From Leishmania infantum JPCM5 (lineage: Eukaryota > Euglenozoa > Kinetoplastea > Trypanosomatida > Trypanosomatidae), in contig NC_009414.2 in the NCBI RefSeq assembly GCF_000002875.2, positions 124,001-188,000 on the forward strand: DNA of 64,000 nucleotides, given 5' to 3'. Both the position numbers and the translations under genes were made by a program. Below the pieces are notes generated by a model. That model was given only the letters and a program-made list of their open reading frames with translations, had not been told where the DNA came from and made no database searches. Positions 40,128-50,964 of the stretch are shown in pieces. Each line of letters opens with the position of its first letter. The stretch's first letter is position 1.

Positions 40128-41591
40128 TCAGTGCGGCGCCAGCTCCTGCTTGATGAGGGCACGGATGTGTGCAAGGAGTTGTCGCTTCAGCCAATGTCCC
40201 TCGGCGGGCAGCGCCACGCCCTCCTCTCTGAGATAGTCCTCCATGTTGGCCCTCGAGATACGCGAGAGCGAGCGGCGGATGGTGTGATGTATGACGTACT
40301 CCTTGACCTCGTCATGATCCATCGGCGGGCGACTCGAGGAGGTGGAGCTGCGACCACTTCTGCTACCATCGCCACTGATGCCGCTACACTGGCGAGGCGA
40401 GGTTGTGTGCGTGGAGGATGGCGATCGGGTGCCCTCCCTATGCGAGGACGGCGGAGACGCAGTGCCGCGCGACGGCGGGGGGGACCTGGAGGAGGGCAAA
40501 GATGTGCTGCTCCCGCTGCGGCTACGGCTGCCGGACTTTACGGCGGACGGAGGTGGAGCTGGCGGCACTACTACGGAATCGCGGTGAGGCGTGTGGCGGC
40601 AGCCGCTCGACTCAGCGCGCGTCTTCTTGGTGGGCGGCAGCTGCTCCTGCTCTTCTTCTTCCTCATCCTCGCTTGTTTCCTCGTCTTCTTCGTCTTCGTC
40701 GTCGTCATCGTCATCGCTCGATAACGCGACCACCTTTGTCGGTGTGACCGTCTCCAGCTTGTCGGGACTGGCGAAGCGCACTGACTTGCGCGGGCTCATG
40801 CGTGCGATGCCGACGGACAGCGCCCCATCGGGCGACGACGGCGTAGGCGACGTTGCGTGGGCCTCCCATGCCAGGCCGGATCCACGCTGCCAGGATTGCC
40901 GAAGGCGCTGAAATAGCGAGGGAGGCGAGAAGCGGCCGACGGGATCGCTGGGGCTCTTGTCAGTGGCTGGCTGCGTGGGCGGCGGGCTGTGCGGGAGGCC
41001 TGCCGGAGTTGGCGGAGGTGCCGGAAGCAGCGGGAGAGAGGGCGATGTGGTGGTGAGGGTCGACGACGCTCTTGGTGGTATCACCGGCGTAGTGTAGGGT
41101 GCGTTCAGCGTTGCTGGGGACGACGAGGGAGAAGCGAGGCCGGCCGGCATGTTTGCCGGCGTCCGTTGCGGGGTCATCTCTCTTTGCGGGGGTGGCGTTG
41201 CTTGGCGCGCGGGGGATTGCGACTTACGCTCCTCGAGTGCCTTCGTCACTTTCAACTCCTGCTCACGTGTGCGCTCGAGCATCTCCTGCGCGCGCTGGAT
41301 GACACTGTCGCATTTGTCCGAAAACTCGCGCAGGGACGGCGAGCGGGACATGGCGATTACAGCGGGGCGCCGAGTCAGCGAAGACGTTCGAACGCGGCTG
41401 CGGAGGCCGGTGTCAACACGACTAGACACGTGTGAGTAGTCGCCTGTGGCAGCGTTGTGGAAGATCGGCTGTGCTGGGAGGGGTTGTGCGACACCCGCAG
41501 TGGCAGAGGGACCTCCATGGAGGTGTTGCTCGTCTTTCCCACCGTTGACTGCGCGTCGCAGGCTTGACATGGTTGGACGAAGAAAGGACAT
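40128..41591 (-). CDS. SP-rich acidic protein with DEK-C-like tail, unknown function, 487 aa
   Basis: A disordered, Ser/Pro-rich protein with dozens of SP and TP sites. A short helix at about 88-122 (REFSDKCDSVIQRAQEMLERT) may be a coiled coil. SPRKSVRFASPDK (266-278) holds KSVRF, which fits the RVxF docking motif of protein phosphatase 1. An acidic run follows at 293-318 (almost all Asp and Glu), then basic and Ser/Arg-rich sequence. The last 60 residues (about 425-487: DHDEVKEYVIHHTIRRSL, then ANMEDYLREEGVALP, then LLAHIRALIKQEL) are helical and resemble a DEK C-terminal domain, a DNA/chromatin-binding fold. A nuclear or chromatin role is an inference. The ATG at 41591 opens the frame. Confidence 0.75.
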   Translation of the reverse strand: MSFLRPTMSSLRRAVNGGKDEQHLHGGPSATAGVAQPLPAQPIFHNAATGDYSHVSSRVDTGLRSRVRTSSLTRRPAVIAMSRSPSLREFSDKCDSVIQRAQEMLERTREQELKVTKALEERKSQSPARQATPPPQREMTPQRTPANMPAGLASPSSSPATLNAPYTTPVIPPRASSTLTTTSPSLPLLPAPPPTPAGLPHSPPPTQPATDKSPSDPVGRFSPPSLFQRLRQSWQRGSGLAWEAHATSPTPSSPDGALSVGIARMSPRKSVRFASPDKLETVTPTKVVALSSDDDDDDEDEEDEETSEDEEEEEQEQLPPTKKTRAESSGCRHTPHRDSVVVPPAPPPSAVKSGSRSRSGSSTSLPSSRSPPPSRGTASPPSSHREGTRSPSSTHTTSPRQCSGISGDGSRSGRSSTSSSRPPMDHDEVKEYVIHHTIRRSLSRISRANMEDYLREEGVALPAEGHWLKRQLLAHIRALIKQELAPH

Positions 41592-42245
41592 GGATGATGG
41601 GGGGGGGCACCGTACACGTTCTGGTGGTGGTTGCTCAACGTGTATGTGTCTTTGTGGGTCTCTGTGTCAAGGGGGTTTGACCTCCTAAGTGTATCTGCCT
41701 GTGTATCTGTATACAAGTGGTTGTCAAAAAGATTCTGTCGCACGGCAACGGCATCCTCATGCGCCGGCCGGTCACTTGAATAAGTGCAATGGAACTGCTA
41801 CCAGCCTCCCTCCTCCCCTCCCCTGCATACTCGGGCGAAAGAGGAGAAAAAGGCGTGGAGGAGCTGGGTTGAAAACGCAAGAGCCCCGTGCGCCTGTGTG
41901 GGAAGTTGATTGTTGTTTCCTAGGAGTAGGCGAAGGAGCGGGGAGGTCATGGAAGGGTCTACAAGCAGTTGTCTGTCATCAGCGGCTGCAAAAAAGACGC
42001 CGCATCAGTGGGTACGCATTCCCTTCAGCGTGGGAGGGCGACAGAAGGTGGCAGCAGCCACGTGGCCACAGACGAAGGTGACGCATGCCAAAACACGGTC
42101 GGCAGTTGTTCGGTCAGTCCACCCTCCACCTCCACCCCCCCCAAAGGGAGATAGAGGGAACGGTGGCCGCAAGAACACCAAGCATGCGGCGTCGTCGACA
42201 TCAACACCTTCTTTCACGCATTCGCATGCGCGATCCTCCCTATCA

Positions 42246-42281
<36 letters not shown>

Positions 42282-43134
42282 GTGGTCTGTGGGTACGTCT
42301 CCTCCTCTTGTCACCGCACCTGCGTCACTAATCCTTGTCTTCCAATGTTTGTGTTGTGTAACGCGTTCTTGTCTCTCTGGGGAAAGGAAGGCAAGTGCCG
42401 CGTGCTCGCACCCGGTTCCTTTCCATGACAGAGAGAGAGGCGCAGGCGCGGGTGTGGAGCGGATGAAGAACGAAGCTAAGTCGACGGAAAGAGAGGAGAG
42501 GATGCAGCTGTGCCCTCCGCTTCGCCTCCTCTCCCAGGGCGCGCTGCTGTGCATACGCCATCAGCCTCCTCAACACGCATCACGCGCAGTCGCGCCCGCC
42601 CCCTCCCTCACACCCCATGTATCGCCCTATGCCCCTCAAAGATATTATACACACATGCAGATGTGTGGGAGTGTGCGTGTGCACGGGTCCACCACCACTA
42701 TCCCCAGCACCCTCTCCCGAGAACTGGTCATCACCGCCCCGCCCGCCCCGCGGCCTTCACCCCGAGAAGTGGGCTTACATTAGAAAAGAGGGCGTGCCAA
42801 AGGAGAAAGACCAGTCATCACGAAGAGAGCGCGGGGAGGAGCACGGGATCGGTCAGACTCGAGGGTCGAACAGGAGTGGGGAGGAGGGGGCGGTGGTGGT
42901 CGCCATCACACGTCAAAATACCAGCCCGCATGTGCCAGCCGGCTCACAGGGCGTCAAAGAGAAACTCGGAAAAAAAAAAGAAACGTAAAGAGCGGAGTGT
43001 GGCGTGCGTCCGCCTTGGCACGCCCACGTGCTACTGTACATCGAGCGAAAAAGAGGGAGGGGTCGGCGAAGATGTTGTCACGCAGCGGCGAAATCGATTC
43101 AGTGCCACCGCTAGTCAGAGTGCCATCGTGCTGT
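41592..43134. other. Spacer between LRR protein and SP-rich protein
   Basis: Holds a (GT)16 repeat (42249-42280) and presumed 3' UTR of the LRR gene. A plus-strand ORF at 42510-43373 is a shadow overlapping the LRR gene end. No gene seen. Confidence 0.5.
42249..42280. repeat. (GT)16 microsatellite
   Basis: Longest dinucleotide run of the window, 658 bp upstream of the SP-rich gene ATG. Confidence 0.95.
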
Positions 43135-46100
43135 CTAGCGACGAGTTCCTTTGGCGGCCTGCTGGCGTCCTTTGCGACCCTTGGGTGACCCGGTGGGGTG
43201 GCGCAACGCCTCCAGTTCGGCATCGGCGGCGGTCGACGGCGGCGGCACCGCGCCACGTCCGACGCAAAACCGAACGCCGACGGAGAGAGACGCGCCGCGG
43301 AGCTCGTCCAGTCGCGTCCGTAGCGCCAGCACACGTAAGGCTCGCTGAGCCACGCGGAGTTGCTCAGCTTTGAGGCTGGCATACAAACCCTGCAGCTGTG
43401 AGGTGTGAGCAGGCGGGGTCAACACACTCGCGGGGCGGGAGCGGGCGGATTGCTTGCTCGACGACGCGGATGGCAGCGGCAGCACCGCCGTAGAGGAGTT
43501 TACCGCTACGGAGGTGCGCCGTCTGTTCGGCTGCGGTGACGTCGTGCCAGTGGCGACGCTGTCCTTACCGAGTGCTGCTGACGGAGCCGGAGAGATAGAG
43601 TCGAGGTTTTCCAAGCCCTTGCGACTTGCCTCCTTGTAGTGGTGGTGCATGTCCGAGTATGTCGCAAGAGCCTCACGGAGGCGACGCTGACACTGCCGCA
43701 CCTCGCGCTCTGCGCTTTTCAGCGTGTGCGAGTCTCTTTCGAGAGCCGCATCGTGCACATACAGCACGCGGCAGCGAGGAAGCGGCGTGGGAGCGCAAGG
43801 CGCCCCTGTGCACGTCGCTGGATTGTCGCCAGCCACCAAGAAAAGATCGCGGGGGTCCAGCGTTATCACCCCGAGCTCGCGTCGCAGGTGCAACACTGCC
43901 TCCTCCTCCTCGGCATCCTCGCTTCCGCGTTGGCAAGATGTTGCCCACGGCGGTGCCTCCCCCAGTGAGAAGGCAGAGGGTAACACTAAGTTCGATGGAA
44001 GCTCCCCAGGGGCACTCCGCGCACCAGCGCCGCTTCGACCTACCGGACTGCCGCGGGCCGCGCTCGACGTAGAGGTGTCCAGCTGCGAGCGCAGGGCAGC
44101 CTCACCCTCTGAGAACCGGAATGTGTCTTGCACCACGACCCGCAGCACTAGCGGCTGCTGAAGAGCGCAGACGAGGGTATCGGTGACGGGGAGGCTCACT
44201 ACGCATGAAGCTCCGCCGCCGCCTCCGGCCCCCGCCGTGAAGCGGGCCGGGATGTACGGGTCGGGGATGGGGAGTGGCGGCGTTTCCCCGTTGGTGGCAG
44301 CCGCGGTCCCGCCAGCCCTGCGCTGCCTACTTTGTGCGGCAGACGGCACGCGCGGTGGTGGCGCACCAGGTGCTCCAGCATGCCGACCCGCCGAATAGGT
44401 GGATAAGGGAGCGGGTGGCTCCAGACATACCTCCACAGAAACACACACACCGTCTCCGCTGCCGAGTGGCGCATCGCCGCTTGAGACGCTGAAGCCGCCC
44501 CAGCAGCCCTCCACCGTGACCCGTGACGACACCTCGTACAGCGGCGGCACGACTCGCTTTCCGTTTGTGGAACTGCCGTTGGCAGAGGCGCCTCTGCCAC
44601 CGCTGTCCCCGACCGCCCCGCCATGGTGGCGGCCCTTGCGGCTGCCTGCCTGCACAGAGGAGGTGCGAGGAGATGCCAGTGGTGACGTGACGAGTGAGCT
44701 CGCCTGTATAGGCGAGGCGCAGCCGCCGCTCGGCACCGATGCCTTCGCCGATGTATCTACTCCTGCTAGCTCAAGCAAGAAGCCGGAGGAGGGCAGCAAG
44801 CTATCTGCCAGGCAAGTCTGTGGCACGGGCTGGAGACTGGCCAGACCTCTCACCATGACCAAATCCAGCCCTGCCGCCACGGTTGTCCGCAGCACCTCAT
44901 CTGACACAGGTGGCTGCGAGCCCACCATGGACACTACCAACTTCGATTTGGAGATGGGAGGAGCTCCGAAGGTCACGCAGCCTCGTGTCGACGGGTTGTG
45001 CTGCGGCGAAGGCGGGGCCGGAGAGGCGGCCACGTTCAATCGAAGCCGCCCGCAGATGTTAGGCAGCGCCGTACAAGATGGCTTCCTCGCAGCACCGGCA
45101 AGTGCGCTGTCGAGCAAAGGCCGCCCCGGCGAGTCCTCCTGAGCGGCGTCCCCGTCGTCGACGGCCGGGCAGCTCAAGGCTCGCTCCTCCCCGGTGACGG
45201 CGACCCCGTCGAGTCGGTCGAGGTGCACGCAGCCACGCACCAAGACAGTGCGGTAAGCATCCAAAAGCGAAATAGGGTTGCCCTGCAGCGTCACTTCCGT
45301 CAGTGACCCGTGCGCGGCCACATCCCGCACCGCAGCCTCCAAATCACTCACGTAATTGAAGGACATGTTCAGAACGCGCAGAGAGGGTAGCTGCTGTACG
45401 AAGTGTAGGTGCCGCAGGCGGTTATAGGCGAGCCCCAGTGTCGTCACCAATGCGTATACGCCACGCGGCGCTGCCGAGGGCGGCGACGGCGGCGTCGAAC
45501 GCGCCTCCTCGAGAAAGCAACCAAGGCTGCATCCGCACGCGGTTACGACGCGGCAGTGAGGCGGCAGCACGTTCAGCTCTGTCAGTGCTGCGTTGCCGTT
45601 GAGCCGAACCGTCTCCAGGCGAGTGCACTTGCGGAGATCCGCCACGGCGTTGCTCAGGCGCTCCCCCGACGCGTTCAGCTCCGTGAAGACAGAGAAGAGG
45701 AAGCTAGGCGGTACGTGCGCAGCCTTCTCAGCGGCCATGGCACGGTGCAGCCCCTTCAGCTCCTTGGGCGAGAGAAGCCCCCAATGATCGGCCAGCGACT
45801 CGGCAATGTCCACGAGGCGCAGTAGCGCCAGGTAGTAGGCGCCGACAGCCGCCCGCAAGCCCTGCAGCGCAAGCGGGCCGCAGCGCTTTGTCAGCTTCAA
45901 GTCCCTCCATAAAGGCAGCACGCCGTCCTCCTCGGCTGGGAGGTGCGCGCGTGCGTTCTCCGCCGCCAACTCCCGCTCCATCAGCGAGGAGGAGCTATCT
46001 AGATCCTCGGAGGCGCCGGCGGTCATGAGAGCCACGGACTTCGTTGCATTGTGGTTCAGTGTGGCAGCAGGATCAGCAGCAGTAGCCGAGGCGCTCGACT

Positions 46101-46581
46101 CAGATCTGAAGGGCAGCTTTCCTGCCGACGTCGCGCCGCGCGGAGCGGCAGCGCTCACGACTATGGTGCTGCGAGGAGAGTCGCCGGCGCCAATGGCGCG
46201 TGCACGCGCCGCCCGCTGGCTTCGAAGTGCCTGGGCCCACTGCTTCAGAGCGGGCGATAGCGACGGATGCACGGCTTCGTGCGCAAAGGTGGCGCCGGCG
46301 CCGAGCTGGCGCCGCAGCGCTGCCCCCTCCTGCTGGATGTGGAGAAAGGTTGACCACGATGGCACCCCGGTGTAGGAGAAGAAGATGTCGTCGAGGAAGT
46401 CCGCGAGGCTTCGCGTGGCGGAGGAAGGCGACGTGGCATGGCGCGCCGCTGACATGTGTGCCGACAAGCTGTAGACATTCTCCAGCTCTGTAGAGGCGAA
46501 CGCACCGATGCTTCGGGACTGCTCATGCATCAAGTCGTACACGGTGGGCACGTGCACCGTCGCTGAGGGGCTCGCGCACAT
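43135..46581 (-). CDS. Large leucine-rich-repeat protein, LRRC43-like, 1148 aa
   Basis: Leucine-rich repeats occupy about residues 300-470, for example LETVRLNGNAALTELNVLP, VTTLGLAYNRLRHLHFVQQLPSLRVLNMSFNYVSDL and LTEVTLQGNPISLLDAYRTVLV. The last, with a capping LDRLDG, closely resembles LRRC43, a protein of motile cilia. A middle part (about 660-930) has beta-rich segments separated by Ser/Gly linkers that might form C2-like or similar beta domains. Two coiled coils follow (about 960-1000 and 1065-1105). The C-terminus is basic. No membrane segment is seen. A flagellar role is an inference from the LRRC43 resemblance and would fit a flagellate. The ATG at 46581 opens the frame. Confidence 0.85.
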   Translation of the reverse strand: MCASPSATVHVPTVYDLMHEQSRSIGAFASTELENVYSLSAHMSAARHATSPSSATRSLADFLDDIFFSYTGVPSWSTFLHIQQEGAALRRQLGAGATFAHEAVHPSLSPALKQWAQALRSQRAARARAIGAGDSPRSTIVVSAAAPRGATSAGKLPFRSESSASATAADPAATLNHNATKSVALMTAGASEDLDSSSSLMERELAAENARAHLPAEEDGVLPLWRDLKLTKRCGPLALQGLRAAVGAYYLALLRLVDIAESLADHWGLLSPKELKGLHRAMAAEKAAHVPPSFLFSVFTELNASGERLSNAVADLRKCTRLETVRLNGNAALTELNVLPPHCRVVTACGCSLGCFLEEARSTPPSPPSAAPRGVYALVTTLGLAYNRLRHLHFVQQLPSLRVLNMSFNYVSDLEAAVRDVAAHGSLTEVTLQGNPISLLDAYRTVLVRGCVHLDRLDGVAVTGEERALSCPAVDDGDAAQEDSPGRPLLDSALAGAARKPSCTALPNICGRLRLNVAASPAPPSPQHNPSTRGCVTFGAPPISKSKLVVSMVGSQPPVSDEVLRTTVAAGLDLVMVRGLASLQPVPQTCLADSLLPSSGFLLELAGVDTSAKASVPSGGCASPIQASSLVTSPLASPRTSSVQAGSRKGRHHGGAVGDSGGRGASANGSSTNGKRVVPPLYEVSSRVTVEGCWGGFSVSSGDAPLGSGDGVCVSVEVCLEPPAPLSTYSAGRHAGAPGAPPPRVPSAAQSRQRRAGGTAAATNGETPPLPIPDPYIPARFTAGAGGGGGASCVVSLPVTDTLVCALQQPLVLRVVVQDTFRFSEGEAALRSQLDTSTSSAARGSPVGRSGAGARSAPGELPSNLVLPSAFSLGEAPPWATSCQRGSEDAEEEEAVLHLRRELGVITLDPRDLFLVAGDNPATCTGAPCAPTPLPRCRVLYVHDAALERDSHTLKSAEREVRQCQRRLREALATYSDMHHHYKEASRKGLENLDSISPAPSAALGKDSVATGTTSPQPNRRRTSVAVNSSTAVLPLPSASSSKQSARSRPASVLTPPAHTSQLQGLYASLKAEQLRVAQRALRVLALRTRLDELRGASLSVGVRFCVGRGAVPPPSTAADAELEALRHPTGSPKGRKGRQQAAKGTRR

Positions 46582-47376
46582 GTCGCTGCCTTTCTTGAGT
46601 GTTTGCGTGTGCGTGTGTGTCAGCGATCATGCGAGTGAGTGAGGTGAATGCTTGTGCGCCTCTCGATGTGTGTCGAAACTGCACCGCTCACACGATTGCG
46701 TCTTGTGCGTTCTGCCGAGGAGCAACGGTATCGACAATGGGGTGTGTGCACGTGTGCGCGGGAGTGATGCAAGAGAGGGAGAAGAGAAAGAGAAGGTGAT
46801 GCGCAGGTAGGAGTCACAGCACAGGCACAGAGAGCGAGGTGGCCTGCACGTCTGCACGCAGCCCAGACTACGCTGAACATGTCGAAATGCGCCTGTCTGG
46901 GTGCGCGTGCGTGCGAGCCGCTCTGCGCACGGCGGCCCTGCACAGGATGCGCCGCTGGATGCATATGGGTGAGTGTGCGTGATGCCTCCGTGCGCCCACA
47001 CCGCCGTGCTGACGCATGCATCGTTGGCCGTGTACCGATGCGCTTTTCTATGGCCGCTTGTCCGCGTATGGGCGGCGCGGGAAGGGGGAGGGGTAGAGGC
47101 GCGAAAGCCGGCTGGCCACATGTGGCCTCTGTGTCTTGCTCCTTGCACACACGCACGCACCGCGCCCCATCGATTCACCGTTAACATCAGATTATACCGC
47201 TTCGCCCTCGAACACCGACAGACACCACACACAAGGATAAAGCTGTAGAGGGAAACAGCAGGCGGCACCACGAGAGAGGAAGCGGAGAGAGTGAAAGCAA
47301 CGTGGCAGTGCCGAGAAAAAGGACGGAGGAGCTGCCTTCGTGCCAGCGCTCACTACAGTCGCTGTCCGTCTTCCTC
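46582..47376. other. Spacer between NAA25 and LRR protein
   Basis: Short GT run at 46613-46620, purine-rich plus-strand stretch at about 46771-46797 and presumed NAA25 3' UTR. No gene seen. Confidence 0.5.
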
Positions 47377-50067
47377 TCAACGCGCATATGCACCCATCTC
47401 GACCTTGAGGCTGGACACGTAACCAACGATGCGGTGCACCTTTTCCGCCTCCAGTTTCGCCGTGAAGCTGTCCGGCGCTAGATTGATGCTCTCCACCGCG
47501 CGCGCCGAAGGCACAGGTGTCCGCCCGACTGTGGTAGCGAGCGCGGACCACGAGCGCGACTCGTACCGGCGCTGCGCTGTCTCCAGCGTCTCCCGCACAT
47601 CGGCGACCCACTGCTTTACCGGCAGCTTCGCCGCCGGCGCCATCTTTAGCAGGGCTGATAAGATGTACGCCTGTGGATAGAGGAACACTTCAAAGGCACC
47701 TGCGCTGTGCTCTGAGTCGGCGACCAGAGACTTGAGATAGGTGCGCAGCTCCGCAGTTGCGCTGGCGGCCTCAGGCGCCACCTCGCCGAGGGAGTCCACG
47801 TAAGCGCGCAACACACCGGCCAGCGGCTGCACCGCCGGCAAGTACTCCACCGAGGCTGACGGGGTGCCTAGACGGCTGCTGTACAAGACCGGGGCAGCTG
47901 CCGAATCGCTGTCTGCGCGTGCGCTCTTTCCCTTGCGCGACTTGCTCGCCTGAACCGCGGCTTCGCGGTGAGAGCTGACGGCTGCCAAGTCGTGCACAAG
48001 GAAGATGGACGAGAGCAGTTGGCGGCTGCGGCGCACCTGCCAATCCCGCGACGGCACAACAACGAGAGAGTCTGTGAGCTGCTGGACGGTGGCGGAGTGG
48101 ATGTTGCCCAACACCACCGACTTGGCGACGATCCAGTCCGTGTTGTCAATGAGTGTGTCGGCTGCTCCAGCGACGCTCAGGCGCTCCCATGCCGCCCACA
48201 GCCCCTCGACACGGACCTTTAACGACTCTTTCACGTCCTTCTGTGTCTGGCACTCAAGCAGCGCGGAAGTGAACTCGTTGGCCGGGCACTGCCAGCGGTA
48301 GAGCGAGTTGGTCTGTGCTGCCTCAAAGCGCTGCACATCCTGCATGGCTGGCCAAGACGTGTAGTTGAACACCTTGGCACGCAGCAAGCTACAGTCACGC
48401 TCTTGCAGGCTGTAGTAGTCCTCTGCCCAGCAATCCCAGTTCGCGACATCCTCCAGCGCAAGCCCAGTCAGCAGCGGCCAGTATCCCACATGCGCCATCG
48501 TGTCACGCTGGACGTTCTTGAAGGCGAGCTGGTGCAGCGCCGCGCGCTCGGTGAGGCCGAGCAGGTTCGCAAAGCACACCGCGTAGATGAGCCACGTCGG
48601 GTTGTTCATGCGGCGGTCCACCACGCTCATCAGGTCGAGGCCCTCGACGAGGTATGAGTAGTCTGGGGAAGTCTTGTCAGCCGCGTAGCAGCGCAGGGCG
48701 ATGTTCAAGGCAACGGTGACGTACCCATCACACAGCCCCTCCTCACTCCACGCAAGGCTCTCGGAGAGGTGCCTGCTGCTTTGGTAGGCCTCCACGCATT
48801 CACAGAACAGCGCGCGAGGCTCACCGGCCGCTGGTGTCTCCTCCCACGAGCCCACAAGGCAGCGGAGGCCGAGGATGCGGCGTGTGTGCACATCTACCTC
48901 ATCCCTCGATGCCGCGCAGGCGCAAGAGCGCGACCACTCGTACACGCTTGCTGCGATAGTCGGTGTAAGGAAGGTGGAGATGTCAAGGTAGCAGCTCGGC
49001 TTGCGGTAGAAGCGCTCCACGTACGCGATCACGCGCGCCTGCATATCCGTCGACTGAAGCGAGTGCAGCAGGTCCAGCTCCGCGAGGTAGGGACCACGCC
49101 GATGCTTGTTTGGATGCTTTGACTCCTCCTGCTCTTGCAGCTCGCGCGCCAGCTGCACCGCCTCCTCCAGCGAGTGATGAGCCATGGTGCAATCGACGGT
49201 AGTGCGCATCTCTGGTGCGGGGCCACGCAACTCCAACGCAGAAGCTTCACCTCCCCCTTCCCCTGCATCAATGTCAGCAGCGGGCACCAGCGTATCCTTG
49301 TAGATGGTGAAAGAAGCCCAGTTATCGCTCTCCTGGCTCCAAAGATACCGCGCCACCGCATTCGCCGCCGACACCCGCCCCGCCTTCTGCAGCATCCGAG
49401 CCAGCGCCTCGAGGCGCGTCGCGAGAAGCCCGATCTTTGCGGCACGCCCACTCAGCAGGAAGTCCACGGCGGTGGCGTACTGGCCCTGCTGTGCGAGCAC
49501 GTCGACGTAGGTCTGCACTGTCGACGGCACAATATGCCCTTTCTCCGTCAGCACGGCCGCGTCCAGAAGTTTCGTTGAGAGCTTCAGCAGTATGTGGTCG
49601 GAGCTGTCGGCGGGCACCTGCGCCAGCATCGCCTGCACCATCCATACCTGGTACTTGGGATCGCTGTACTGACGGTATAGCTGCATGGCCGCCTGTTGCA
49701 CCTTCGCATACGCACCCATGCGGGTGTACGTCTGCACTAGGTTTTCCGAGATTTGCCGTTCGTTCTGCAGCGGTTTCAAGCGCTCGTACGTCGCTGCAAG
49801 GGCATCCCAGCAGCAACAATTTTGCAGGACGTGCACTAGCGCGTTGACAGCCTTCGGCTTCGTGATGTTCCTCTCGCTCAAGGCAACAGCCTTGGCTTTT
49901 GCGAGGCGGTAGTTGCCGTTGCGCATCACAATGAGAGCCTCGGCCGCGCGGAGGCTGTCGTCATCAGGGAACTTCTGCAGAGCCGTCTCCAGCGCACCCT
50001 CCGCCTGACCGATCTGGCGTGCGTCGATCAGGTCGAAGATGCGCACCGCGGCGCGCTCGGCGTCCAT
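47377..50067 (-). CDS. NAA25: NatB N-terminal acetyltransferase auxiliary subunit, NAA25/Mdm20-like, 896 aa
   Basis: Non-catalytic scaffold that anchors the NatB acetylase (catalytic NAA20) to ribosomes and helps acetylate nascent chains starting Met-Asp, Met-Glu and similar. The N-terminal region carries tetratricopeptide-like helices: IFDLIDARQIGQAEGALETAL (about 10-30), then repeated blocks to about 260 including YTRMGAYAKVQQAAMQLYRQY, which lines up with the family's VGEYKKMQQAGMALYK. The rest is alpha-helical with no catalytic motif. Length agrees with NAA25 of other eukaryotes (about 800-970 aa). The frame's outer start is a TTG; the ATG at 50067 (MDAERAAVRIFDLID) is chosen. Confidence 0.85.
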   Translation of the reverse strand: MDAERAAVRIFDLIDARQIGQAEGALETALQKFPDDDSLRAAEALIVMRNGNYRLAKAKAVALSERNITKPKAVNALVHVLQNCCCWDALAATYERLKPLQNERQISENLVQTYTRMGAYAKVQQAAMQLYRQYSDPKYQVWMVQAMLAQVPADSSDHILLKLSTKLLDAAVLTEKGHIVPSTVQTYVDVLAQQGQYATAVDFLLSGRAAKIGLLATRLEALARMLQKAGRVSAANAVARYLWSQESDNWASFTIYKDTLVPAADIDAGEGGGEASALELRGPAPEMRTTVDCTMAHHSLEEAVQLARELQEQEESKHPNKHRRGPYLAELDLLHSLQSTDMQARVIAYVERFYRKPSCYLDISTFLTPTIAASVYEWSRSCACAASRDEVDVHTRRILGLRCLVGSWEETPAAGEPRALFCECVEAYQSSRHLSESLAWSEEGLCDGYVTVALNIALRCYAADKTSPDYSYLVEGLDLMSVVDRRMNNPTWLIYAVCFANLLGLTERAALHQLAFKNVQRDTMAHVGYWPLLTGLALEDVANWDCWAEDYYSLQERDCSLLRAKVFNYTSWPAMQDVQRFEAAQTNSLYRWQCPANEFTSALLECQTQKDVKESLKVRVEGLWAAWERLSVAGAADTLIDNTDWIVAKSVVLGNIHSATVQQLTDSLVVVPSRDWQVRRSRQLLSSIFLVHDLAAVSSHREAAVQASKSRKGKSARADSDSAAAPVLYSSRLGTPSASVEYLPAVQPLAGVLRAYVDSLGEVAPEAASATAELRTYLKSLVADSEHSAGAFEVFLYPQAYILSALLKMAPAAKLPVKQWVADVRETLETAQRRYESRSWSALATTVGRTPVPSARAVESINLAPDSFTAKLEAEKVHRIVGYVSSLKVEMGAYAR

Positions 50068-50964
50068 TACGTCCTGCAATATGATTATCTGTGTTTATTA
50101 TGCGTGTGTTGCCGGTGGGGAAGCGCAGACAGGGCTGCGCAGCGTATATTGGCAGGCCCGTCACCTTCGTGCGTCGTGTTGCGTCACACGTGTGTGTGTG
50201 CGTGCGTGTATGCCACCCTTCGTCCCGCTAGGTAGTGCGCTGGTGTGCTTGTGGGTATGAGTGTATGCGGGTTTACGCGCTTGCTTTGGTTGGGTTTCAG
50301 GCAGCGCGACCCGTGCTCGTGAGAAGAGGGGCACCGCAGAAAAACCAAAGACGCATTCGTGTCACCTCCTGCGGAAAGACAGCTCCATCCACCGGAGAGA
50401 GGGAGACAAGCAAGCCATATAAAATCCCGTGCGCAGCCACACAGTAGGGCCAGTTGCGGCAAAGCAGGGAGGAAGCGCACGAGCGGCAACGATAGTTACA
50501 GCAGCCAGAGAGCTTCCAGACGCCACAGTGCAAAAGTCGCACTGCAGGTGCACCAAGAGGTGCTTGAGCAGCTCATACAGGTACATTCATGCGCCTGCGT
50601 GCGTGCCAAGGGTCGGCTAGAGTACGCCTTGTCAACGGCGCGCATCATGCTCCTCGCTGAGGCGCTTCCACAGCAGTGTAGGCACCAACAATGCGCAACT
50701 GACGAGTGTGCGACGCGTCCTTCACGTGCCAGAGAGTATGGCAGCACATTCTGTGCCCCATTCGCTTTCTCTGCTTTGCATAGACAAACACACTGCGAGC
50801 TTGTGAGCAGAGGGACAGTGCGGCGAACCCGCAGAGCACAGAAAACGAAGAGCAGCGCCGAGGAAGACGAGGATCGACCGAGAGTTGTGCGCACACGCAA
50901 AAGAAAAAAGAGGCTGCAGTGGCCGCCGTGGTCGATTGCGCAGCGCACACGCACACACTCGCGC
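50068..50964. other. Spacer between ALG14-ALG13 and NAA25
   Basis: GT-rich stretch at about 50189-50210 and presumed ALG14-ALG13 3' UTR. No gene seen. Confidence 0.5.

Noticed and set aside
42510..43373. 287-codon plus-strand ORF overlapping the 3' end of the LRR gene
   Set aside because: Arg/Ser/Thr-rich with no recognisable domain; opposite in direction to the unit.
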